Origin: a virus
Strand: one strand, 5' to 3'
Virus record (IMG/VR): IMGVR_UViG_3300027851_001147
Location: 1-48,547 of that record
DNA length: 48,547 nt
The notes under the pieces: model-generated
Seen by the model: the letters and a program-made list of their open reading frames with translations, nothing else
Database searches by the model: none
Told to the model about the DNA's origin: nothing
Shown here: one piece after another, positions 15,390 to 21,491 of the stretch
How positions within the stretch are numbered: the stretch's first letter is position 1
How the letters are laid out: every line of letters begins with the position of its first letter
Translations under genes and position numbers: made by a program

Positions 15390-15866
15390 ATGACCACCAC
15401 CATCCTCGCCCTCGATCTGGGCACCACCACCGGCTGGGCGCTGCGCGGCAGCGACGGCCACACCACCAGCGGTTCCGAGAGCTTCCGGCCACAGCGCTTC
15501 GAAGGTGGCGGAATGCGCTTCCTGCGCTTCAAACGCTGGCTCACCGAGATCAAGCAATCCTGCGACGGCATCGACTGCCTGCACTTCGAGGAGGTGCGAC
15601 GCCATGTCTCCACGGATGCTGCCCACGCCTACGGCGGGTTCCTTGCCACGCTCACCGCGTGGTGTGAGCACCACCAGATCCCGTACCAGGGCGTGCCGGT
15701 CGGCACGATCAAGAAGCACGCGACCGGCAAAGGCAATGCCAGCAAGGACGAGATGGTGGCTTCTGCCCGTGCCCGTGGTCACGCTCCGGCCGACGACAAC
15801 GAAGCCGACGCCCTGGCCCTGCTGCACTGGGCCATCGAGCAGCACGCACTGGAACGGGAGGTGTGA
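15390..15866 (+). CDS. RuvC-like Holliday junction resolvase
   Basis: A 158-aa protein of the RuvC/RNase H fold. It starts ILALDLGTTTGWAL with the first catalytic aspartate D9, has LHFEEVRRH with E67/E68, a lysine-rich segment (GTIKKHATGKGNASKDEM) and ends in DDNEADALALLHW with the DxxxD-like acidic pair (D136, D140). This is the classical RuvC order D-E-D-D. It would resolve recombination or replication junctions before packaging. Start follows a weak GGACTGACACC site shortly after the inverted-repeat element. Confidence 0.92.
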   Translation: MTTTILALDLGTTTGWALRGSDGHTTSGSESFRPQRFEGGGMRFLRFKRWLTEIKQSCDGIDCLHFEEVRRHVSTDAAHAYGGFLATLTAWCEHHQIPYQGVPVGTIKKHATGKGNASKDEMVASARARGHAPADDNEADALALLHWAIEQHALEREV

Positions 15867-15867
15867 G

Positions 15868-16077
15868 ATGAAGATTTCGACGCCCACCTATCGCTGCCCC
15901 TTGGGTCGCCTCCAGCCCGAGACCACAGATCTCGACGCGATGAAGCAACGCGGCTGGCGCGATCAGCACATCCTCGTGGTCAACGCTGCCGACGAACGCT
16001 TGGACTTCATCGAGCGCGAGTTCGTGCGGCGCATCGGCGAACGCCTCTACGGCCAGGGAGGGGCACGTCATGGCTGA
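15868..16077 (+). CDS. Unknown 69-aa protein
   Basis: A small soluble protein with no recognised domain. It begins MKISTPTYRCPLGRLQP and has a helical C-terminal half (DERLDFIEREFVRRIGERLYG). GGAGGTGTGAG before ATG 15868 is a good ribosome site and overlaps the stop of the resolvase gene. Its end overlaps the DUF6362 start by 8 nt, so it is cotranslated with both neighbours. Confidence 0.68.
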   Translation: MKISTPTYRCPLGRLQPETTDLDAMKQRGWRDQHILVVNAADERLDFIEREFVRRIGERLYGQGGARHG

Positions 16078-16465
16078 TCCCCGCACTTGGACAATCGACG
16101 ATGTGGCCGCACGCTTCGAGGAGGCGGCCAGCACCGGACGACGCCTGCCACCCGTGCGTGTACAGGGCTACTTCAACACCTGGCCCATCATCGTGCGCAA
16201 GGAGTGGGAAACGTTCGCTGCCGACGAGCACGTCTACCGACCTTTCCCACCCGCTCCCGACGCTATCGACCGGATGCTGGAGACGATGAAGTGGGTGCAG
16301 TGGCTGGAGCTTGAGCAGCGCCACCTTGTGTGGATGCGCGCCAAGCGCTACGGCTGGCGCGACATCACGATCCGTTTTGCATGCGACCGAACGACGGCGT
16401 GGCGGCGCTGGCACCGCGCATTGCAGACCGTCGCCGACCAACTCAATGGTGTCGTCACGGCGTAG
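16070..16465 (+). CDS. DUF6362 family protein (putative late regulator)
   Basis: A 131-aa protein. N-terminal WTIDDVAARFEEAASTGRRLPPVRVQGYFNTWP and VRKEWE match DUF6362. The C-terminal 50 residues contain a sigma-70-region-4-like helix-turn-helix (RYGWRDITIRFACDRTTAWRRWHRAL). Such proteins end the early gene cluster of many siphophages just before the packaging region, as here, and are suspected to act on late transcription or packaging. GGGAGGGGCACGTC lies before ATG 16070. The function is inferred from location. Confidence 0.8.
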   Translation: MADPRTWTIDDVAARFEEAASTGRRLPPVRVQGYFNTWPIIVRKEWETFAADEHVYRPFPPAPDAIDRMLETMKWVQWLELEQRHLVWMRAKRYGWRDITIRFACDRTTAWRRWHRALQTVADQLNGVVTA

Positions 16466-16692
16466 GGTTTTGGCGTGAATTGGCGCGCGTGGTTTGCAGT
16501 GTGAGCATGTCAGCGGCGATGCGCGGTTTTTGACCCTGCAACAAATCACCCCGGTCGAGCGTAGTATTCGAGCTATCTTCTGGACAGCGGTGCAGGCAGC
16601 GGAGACGGCCCAGGCAAAAGGGGTCCTTCCTGCCGAAAGTCCCATGCGGGGGGCGCGAGCGCGACGCTTTTTTAGCGTCAGGGCGCGGGCAA

Positions 16693-16747
16693 GGTTACCA
16701 GTCGGCCAGGTTACCGGCCCCGGTTACCACCCCCAGGCGCAGTTACC
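16693..16747. repeat. Four GTTACC repeats
   Basis: GGTTACC occurs at 16693..16699, 16709..16715 and 16722..16728, and a fourth GTTACC at 16742..16747. Offsets are 16, 13 and 19 nt. All are in the same orientation. They could be terminase-binding R-like sites, regulator sites or ParB-domain targets of the next gene. Confidence 0.65.
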
Positions 16748-16772
16748 ACCCCACCAGAATCTTCATTCACTC

Positions 16773-16810
16773 AACCCGCCCGGCGGCAACGCTCGGCGGG
16801 TTTTGCTTTT
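16773..16810 (+). terminator. Terminator-like hairpin before the ParB-methyltransferase gene
   Basis: AACCCGCC (16773..16780) pairs with GGCGGGTT (16795..16802), followed by TTGCTTTT. It lies only 12 nt before the TTG start at 16823, so it may end early transcription or regulate the next gene. Confidence 0.65.
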
Positions 16811-16822
16811 GGGACTTCCACT

Positions 16823-18244
16823 TTGAACACGCTCAACGTCGAGTACCGCAAGGTCGAGGCGCTGATTCCCTACGCCCGCAATCCGCGCACGCACGCCGAG
16901 GGTCAGATCGCCAAGATCGCGGCCAGCATCGTCGAGTATGGCTGGACGAACCCGATCCTCGTCGACGGCGACAACGGGATCATCGCCGGGCACGGACGTC
17001 TGGCCGCTGCCCGCAAGCTGGGGCTGGATCAGGTGCCGGTGATCGAACTGGCCCATCTGAACGTCGCGCAGAAGCGCGCGCTGGTGATCGCCGACAACCG
17101 GCTGGCACTGGATGCGGGCTGGGACGAGGAAATGCTGGCGCTGGAATTGGCCGACCTGTCCGAGGCGGGGTACGACCTTGCGCTGACGGGTTTCGAGGAT
17201 GCCGAGATCGAGGCGCTGCTCACGGGTGAGGTGACCGACACCGATGCTGACCCGGACCCGGACCCGGACGCCGACGAACCGGACGCAGCGGACGACGTAC
17301 CGGATGCCCCTGTCGTGGCGGTGTCCCGCCCTGGCGATGTCTGGGCCATCGGGTCGCACCGGCTGATCTGCGGCGACGCCACCGACCGGGCCGTGGTCGC
17401 GGCGCTGATGCAAGGCGACACCGCGCACCTGTGCTTCACCTCGCCGCCCTACGGCAACCAGCGCGACTACACCTCGGGCGGCATCACCGATTGGGATGGC
17501 CTGATGCGCGGCGTGTTCGCGCATCTGCCGATGGCGAGCGATGGGCAGGTGCTGGTCAACCTGGGTCTGATCCACCGCGACAACGAGGTGATCCCGTATT
17601 GGGATGCGTGGCTCGGCTGGATGCGCAGCCAGGGCTGGCGGCGCTTTGCGTGGTACGTCTGGGATCAGGGGCCGGGGATGCCCGGCGACTGGGCAGGACG
17701 CTTCGCGCCGAGCTTCGAGTTCGTTTTCCACTTCAACCGCGAAAGCCGCAAGCCGAACAAGATCGTGCCCTGCAAGCACGCCGGGCAGGAATCGCACCTG
17801 CGCGCCGATGGCTCGTCCACGGCGATGCGGGGCAAGGACGGCGAAGTCGGCGGCTGGACGCACGAGGGCCAGCCGACGCAGGACACGCGCATCCCCGACA
17901 GCGTGATCCGCGTGATGCGCCACAAGGGCAAGATCGGTCAGGACATCGACCACCCCGCCGTTTTCCCGGTGGCGCTGCCGGAGTTCGTGATCGAGGCCTA
18001 CAGCGACGCTGGCGACATCGTGTTCGAACCCTTCGGTGGCAGCGGCACCACGATGCTGGCGGCCGAGCGCACGGGCCGCGTCTGCCGCAGCGTGGAAATC
18101 GCGCCGGAGTACGTGGACGTCGCCATCAAACGCTTCCAGCAGAACCACCCCGGTGTGCCGGTCAGCTTGATCGCCACCGGTCAGTCCTTCGAGCAGGTCG
18201 CCGCCGAGCGCGCTACCACCTCTGACATCGAGGTGATGGTATGA
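16823..18244 (+). CDS. ParB-domain DNA methyltransferase fusion (first copy)
   Basis: A 473-aa fusion. Residues about 5..100 form a ParB-N/Srx-like nuclease domain (YARNPRTH, TNPILVDGDNGIIAGHGRLAAARKLG). A linker of repeated Asp-Pro (DPDPDPDADEPD) follows. The methyltransferase domain has motif IV TSPPYG at 206..211 and motif I FEPFGGSGTT at 401..410, a beta-class order. TSPPY is usual in N4-cytosine enzymes but also occurs in N6-adenine enzymes. Start is TTG 16823. Its stop overlaps the ATG of a second, related gene. It would protect phage DNA from restriction or mark packaged DNA. Confidence 0.9.
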   Translation: MNTLNVEYRKVEALIPYARNPRTHAEGQIAKIAASIVEYGWTNPILVDGDNGIIAGHGRLAAARKLGLDQVPVIELAHLNVAQKRALVIADNRLALDAGWDEEMLALELADLSEAGYDLALTGFEDAEIEALLTGEVTDTDADPDPDPDADEPDAADDVPDAPVVAVSRPGDVWAIGSHRLICGDATDRAVVAALMQGDTAHLCFTSPPYGNQRDYTSGGITDWDGLMRGVFAHLPMASDGQVLVNLGLIHRDNEVIPYWDAWLGWMRSQGWRRFAWYVWDQGPGMPGDWAGRFAPSFEFVFHFNRESRKPNKIVPCKHAGQESHLRADGSSTAMRGKDGEVGGWTHEGQPTQDTRIPDSVIRVMRHKGKIGQDIDHPAVFPVALPEFVIEAYSDAGDIVFEPFGGSGTTMLAAERTGRVCRSVEIAPEYVDVAIKRFQQNHPGVPVSLIATGQSFEQVAAERATTSDIEVMV

Positions 18245-19503
18245 ACTGGCTGGCCGACAAGATCGAGCAGTGGCCGACAGCCAAGCTGCTGCCCTACGCC
18301 CGCAACGCGCGCACCCACTCTGAGGACCAAGTGGCGCAGATAGCCGCCAGCATTGCGGAGTTCGGCTTCACCAATCCGATCCTGGCGGGTAGCGACGGCA
18401 TCATCGTCGCTGGCCACGGTCGTCTCGCCGCCGCCCAGAAACTCGGGCTGGAGATCGTGCCGGTGGTCGTGCTCGATCACCTGACGCCAACGCAGCGCCG
18501 CGCACTGGTCATCGCAGACAACCGCATTGCCGAGAACGCAGGCTGGGATGATGCGATGTTGCGGATCGAGTTGGAGGCGCTGCAGCTGGACGGTTTCGAC
18601 CTCGATATCACCGGCTTTGACGCCGACGCGCTGGCGGAACTGATCGCGGGCGACGAGCCGGACATCGAGGGGCAGACCGATCAGGATGTGGTGCCGGAGG
18701 TCGGCGAGACGCCGATTTCGCGCCCGGGCGATGTCTGGGTGCTGGGCCCACACCGGCTGCTGTGCGGCGATGCCACCGTGGCGGCAAGCTACGAGGCCTT
18801 GCTGCAAGGCGAGCCGGTCGACATGGTCTTCACAGACCCGCCGTACAACGTGAACTACGCCAACAGCGCCAAAGACAAGATGCGCGGCAAGGATCGCGCG
18901 ATCCTCAACGACAACTTGGGCGACGGCTTCTACGACTTCCTTCTGGCAGCGCTGACGCCGACCGTCGCGCATTGCCGGGGCGGGATCTACGTGGCGATGT
19001 CCTCCAGCGAACTCGATGTGCTGCAGGCCGCCTTCCGCGCTGCCGGTGGCAAATGGTCGACCTTCATCATCTGGGCCAAGAACACCTTCACGCTGGGTCG
19101 CGCCGATTACCAGCGCCAGTACGAGCCAATCCTCTACGGCTGGCCCGAGGGGGCGACACGCCACTGGTGTGGCGACCGCGACCAGGGCGACGTCTGGGCC
19201 ATCAAGAAGCCGCAGAAGAACGACCTGCACCCGACCATGAAACCGGTGGAGTTGGTCGAGCGCGCGATCCGCAATTCGAGCCGCCCCGGCAACGTGGTGC
19301 TCGATCCCTTCGGTGGCTCTGGCACGACGCTGATTGCAGCGGAGAAGTCAGGTCGCGTTGTGCGGCTGATCGAACTCGATCCGAAGTACGTGGACGTGAT
19401 CGTGCGCCGGTGGGAGGACTTCACCGGCAAGCAGGCCACCCGCGAGGCAGATGGCGCGGCGCTCGATCAGGCGGCGAGCGACTCGTCGATGATCTCGCAG
19501 TGA
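18241..19503 (+). CDS. ParB-domain DNA methyltransferase fusion (second copy)
   Basis: A 420-aa paralogue of the preceding protein. The ParB-N part is clearly related (LLPYARNARTHSEDQVAQIAA, DGIIVAGHGRLAAAQKLGL). Motif IV is DPPYN at 199..203, typical of N6-adenine methylation, and motif I is LDPFGGSGTT at 354..363, followed by LDPKYVDVIVRRWE. The linker is shorter and lacks the Asp-Pro run. ATG 18241 overlaps the upstream stop. The two copies have the same architecture but different catalytic motifs, so they probably modify different sequences or bases. Its 3' end overlaps the convergent minus-strand gene by 37 nt. Confidence 0.92.
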   Translation: MNWLADKIEQWPTAKLLPYARNARTHSEDQVAQIAASIAEFGFTNPILAGSDGIIVAGHGRLAAAQKLGLEIVPVVVLDHLTPTQRRALVIADNRIAENAGWDDAMLRIELEALQLDGFDLDITGFDADALAELIAGDEPDIEGQTDQDVVPEVGETPISRPGDVWVLGPHRLLCGDATVAASYEALLQGEPVDMVFTDPPYNVNYANSAKDKMRGKDRAILNDNLGDGFYDFLLAALTPTVAHCRGGIYVAMSSSELDVLQAAFRAAGGKWSTFIIWAKNTFTLGRADYQRQYEPILYGWPEGATRHWCGDRDQGDVWAIKKPQKNDLHPTMKPVELVERAIRNSSRPGNVVLDPFGGSGTTLIAAEKSGRVVRLIELDPKYVDVIVRRWEDFTGKQATREADGAALDQAASDSSMISQ

Positions 19504-19832
19504 ATCACGAAGCCCGTCAGGTAAGGCAGGCCGCGCGGGATGCCGTACTGCTTGCTGGTCTGGCGGCCAATCGTCCAGCCCATCCAGCGTTGGGTGGCGG
19601 CGTTGATCGCATCCGCCAGGGCTTTGCCCTCGTAAAGCCCGTTCTGGACGTCGTCGGCAAAGTGGCGTCCGTGGCGGCTGTCGAGGAAGATCCGTACCGA
19701 TTCGAGGGGCTGGCCGGTGGCGTCCGAGATGGCGCTCATTGCCAGGGGCCACGCGCCGCTGGCGTGCTCGTTCATCGTGCCCCAAAAGCCCCAGGCGTCG
19801 TTCTGGGCGGCGGGGATCTGGTTGCTGGTCAT
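19467..19832 (-). CDS. Unknown phage protein, 121 aa
   Basis: A soluble protein without recognised domain. Conserved-looking features are NDAWGFWGTMNEHASGAWPLA near the N-terminus, ESVRIFLDSRHGRHFADDV and a C-terminal GLPYLTGFVIHCEI. GAAGGAGACAGCACC before ATG 19832 is a good ribosome site. It overlaps the second ParB-methyltransferase gene tail to tail. Upstream lies a copy of the repeated element shared with the DUF3489 and DUF6900 genes, so the three minus-strand genes are probably regulated together although each seems to have its own leader. Confidence 0.78.
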   Translation of the reverse strand: MTSNQIPAAQNDAWGFWGTMNEHASGAWPLAMSAISDATGQPLESVRIFLDSRHGRHFADDVQNGLYEGKALADAINAATQRWMGWTIGRQTSKQYGIPRGLPYLTGFVIHCEIIDESLAA

Positions 19833-19873
19833 GGTGCTGTCTCCTTCGGGTTGATCGTTGCGACACCCGTAGT

Positions 19874-19901
19874 AACGCGCTGTTCGATTGAGAAGCCAAG
19901 C
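19874..19901 (-). repeat. Upstream repeated element, copy 1 (121-aa gene)
   Basis: On the minus strand: GCTTGGCT, 8 nt, GAACAGCGCGTT, ending 41 nt before the ATG at 19832. The GCTTGGC half is also part of a hairpin GCCAAGCG-C-CGCTTGGC (19895..19911) downstream of the DUF3489 gene. Confidence 0.7.
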
Positions 19902-19911
19902 GCCGCTTGGC
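19895..19911 (-). terminator. Hairpin downstream of the DUF3489 gene
   Basis: GCCAAG-CGCCG-CTTGGC with extra pairing potential, about 20 nt after the stop at 19932 on the minus strand, followed by TTCTC. It is a weak terminator candidate and overlaps the repeated element. Confidence 0.45.
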
Positions 19912-19931
19912 CTCTTTCTCGATCTTTCTGA

Positions 19932-20513
19932 TCAGGCGATGCGGTAGACCCGCTCGCCGCCCTGCGGCTTGTCCGAGACGATGGTCAGGCCGAGCTTTTT
20001 CTTGAAGGCCCCGGCGAAGGTGCCGCGCACCGTGTGCGCCTGCCAGCCGGTGGCCGTGCAGATCTGGCCGATGGTCGCGCCCTCGGGGCGTTGCAGCATC
20101 CGGATCACTTCGGCTTGCTTGCTGTTGTCGCGGGTGCGAGGCGCTTTGACGGGCGTTTTGAAAGATGCCTCGGCTTGGGCGACGGCGGATTCGAGTTCCG
20201 CGTCAGCGTCTGCGGTGTCGTCCTGCGCCGCTTCGGCGTTGGCAATGATTGCGTCGAGTTTGGCCTCGAACTTGGAGATGTGCTCGGCGTTGACGTGGGG
20301 GCGTTTCATGCCCAAGGCGTCGTAGCCCTCGGCGGCGACGCACCAGCCCTCGCCATCGGGCGTGATCAGTGCGCGGTTGAACAGGCCGTCGAGCACCTTT
20401 TTGCGCGCGCCGCCTTTGATGTTGTCGGGGAACCAGTCGATCTTGCCACCGCTGGTGTTGATGGCCTTGGCGAGGATGGCGTGCTGGGCCGGGGTGAGTT
20501 GGGTGGTGGTCAT
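19932..20513 (-). CDS. DUF3489 family protein
   Basis: A 193-aa protein. N-terminal half: LTPAQHAILAKAINTSGGKIDWFPDNIKGGARKKVLDGLF and GWCVAAEGYDALG, a winged-helix-like segment. The middle is an alanine- and acid-rich coil. The C-terminal part is the DUF3489 signature: SKQAEVIRMLQRPEGATIGQICTATGWQAHTVRG, then FKKKLGLTIVSDKPQGGERVYRI, again winged-helix-like. AAGGAG precedes ATG 20513. DUF3489 genes often occur beside DUF2924 and serine recombinases in mobile elements; here they are 13 kb apart. A DNA-binding regulatory role is likely from the fold. Confidence 0.88.
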   Translation of the reverse strand: MTTTQLTPAQHAILAKAINTSGGKIDWFPDNIKGGARKKVLDGLFNRALITPDGEGWCVAAEGYDALGMKRPHVNAEHISKFEAKLDAIIANAEAAQDDTADADAELESAVAQAEASFKTPVKAPRTRDNSKQAEVIRMLQRPEGATIGQICTATGWQAHTVRGTFAGAFKKKLGLTIVSDKPQGGERVYRIA

Positions 20514-20550
20514 TTGCTGCTCCTTCTGGGTGGTGGATGACGATGTGATG

Positions 20551-20578
20551 AACGCGCTGTTCGGGAGTGAAGCCAAGC
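20551..20578 (-). repeat. Upstream repeated element, copy 2 (DUF3489 gene)
   Basis: Minus strand GCTTGGCT, 8 nt, GAACAGCGCGTT, then CATCA, ending 37 nt before the ATG at 20513. A hairpin CCAAGCG-CTTTC-CGCTTGG (20573..20591) overlaps its outer half and lies just after the DUF6900 gene. Confidence 0.72.
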
Positions 20579-20607
20579 GCTTTCCGCTTGGTTTCGTGGG
20601 TTTCCGA

Positions 20608-20814
20608 TCAGTCCTTGGCGATCTCCGCTTCCGTGGCTTTCGGGCTCGACGCGCCGAGTTCGACGCCCGCCCTGAAGGCCGCCTCCAGCGCGTCCTTGAG
20701 GCACCACACCGCCGTGTCGTGGAAGTCCAGGCTGTCGGCGTGGCGGGTTTGCAGGGTTTCGATGCCCAGATGCTTCTGGGTGATCAGGGTGAGGATGGTG
20801 TCGATCTGGCTCAT
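20608..20814 (-). CDS. DUF6900 family protein
   Basis: A 68-aa protein with the family pattern LGIETLQTRHADSLDFHDTAVWCLKDALEAAFRAG, i.e. a short helix, the conserved D-S-LDFH motif and a long helix. The rest is charged. GAAAGGAACACGCC precedes ATG 20814. It is small, soluble and of unknown function, and is found in phages and integrative elements. It is the first of three minus-strand genes lying between plus-strand modification and packaging genes. Confidence 0.82.
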   Translation of the reverse strand: MSQIDTILTLITQKHLGIETLQTRHADSLDFHDTAVWCLKDALEAAFRAGVELGASSPKATEAEIAKD

Positions 20815-20853
20815 GGCGTGTTCCTTTCGGGGGGTGGTTGGCGTGACGTGATG

Positions 20854-20881
20854 AACGCGCTGTTCCCGATGGAAGCCAAGC
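20854..20881 (-). repeat. Upstream repeated element, copy 3 (DUF6900 gene)
   Basis: Minus strand GCTTGGCT, 8 nt, GAACAGCGCGTT, then CATCA, ending 39 nt before the ATG at 20814. No hairpin overlaps this copy, so the shared bases are not just terminator stems. Confidence 0.72.
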
Positions 20882-20924
20882 TCAATCCGCAGGAATGACG
20901 AACAGATGATTGAAGAAGGTGACG

Positions 20925-21491
20925 ATGGGACTCTCGATTCGCGCCTACGCGCGCCACCGTGGCGTGTCGCACGTGGCCGTGAAGAAGGCCATCGACACCG
21001 GGCGGATCACCGCACTGCCTGACGGCACGATTGATCCGGATGCGGCGGACGCCCAGTGGGCACAAAACACATTGCAACCGCGCCGCGCCGCTGCGCCGGA
21101 GAAGGTCAGCACCACGAAGCCGCGACCCGCGCCCGCGACCGCCGAAGCAATACCGCAGCGCGATGTCGCCGACACCAGCACAGCGCCGATGTCGGCGGGC
21201 GGTACCTCGCTCTTGCAGGCGCGCACGGTCAACGAGGTGCTCAAGGCCAAGCTCAACAACCTGGAGCTGGCACACCGTAAAAAGGAACTGGTGGATCGGG
21301 CGCAGGCCGTGGCACACGTCTTCAAGCTCGCGCGCATCGAGCGCGACGCGTGGTTGAACTGGCCTGCGCGCATCTCCGGGCAGATGGCCTCCGCGCTCGG
21401 CATCGACGCGCACCAGATGCACGTGGCCCTGGAGGCTGCCGTGCGCGAGCACCTGATCGAACTGGGCGAACTGCGCCCGCGCGTGGATTGA
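20925..21491 (+). CDS. Terminase small subunit, Nu1-like
   Basis: A 188-aa protein. The N-terminal 45 residues are a DNA-binding winged helix (LSIRAYARHRGVSHVAVKKAIDTGRI, then DGTIDPDAADAQW), as in lambda gpNu1. A flexible proline/alanine linker follows, then a coiled-coil-forming helix (VNEVLKAKLNNLELAHRKKELVDRAQA) and a C-terminal helical part that would contact the large subunit. AAGG lies 5 nt before ATG 20925; TTG 20910 is an alternative. Its stop overlaps the large subunit start. It would recognise the packaging site. Confidence 0.9.
   Translation: MGLSIRAYARHRGVSHVAVKKAIDTGRITALPDGTIDPDAADAQWAQNTLQPRRAAAPEKVSTTKPRPAPATAEAIPQRDVADTSTAPMSAGGTSLLQARTVNEVLKAKLNNLELAHRKKELVDRAQAVAHVFKLARIERDAWLNWPARISGQMASALGIDAHQMHVALEAAVREHLIELGELRPRVD

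Larger units (their letters stand above)
16466..16822. other. Noncoding region, possible cos/packaging and late-promoter region
   Basis: No gene is supported in these 357 bases. It contains a G-rich stretch (ATGCGGGGGGCGCGAGCGCG, 16644..16663), a hairpin GACGCT-TTTTT-AGCGTC (16663..16679), four GTTACC-containing repeats (16693..16747) and a terminator-like hairpin (16773..16810). Noncoding G-rich DNA with repeats between early and packaging genes is where cos or pac sites of lambda-like phages are found, but no cut site can be proven by eye. Confidence 0.55.

Noticed and set aside
16466-16822. Small open frames in the noncoding region before the ParB-methyltransferase
   Set aside because: They lack ribosome sites and protein-like composition and run through the repeats and hairpins.
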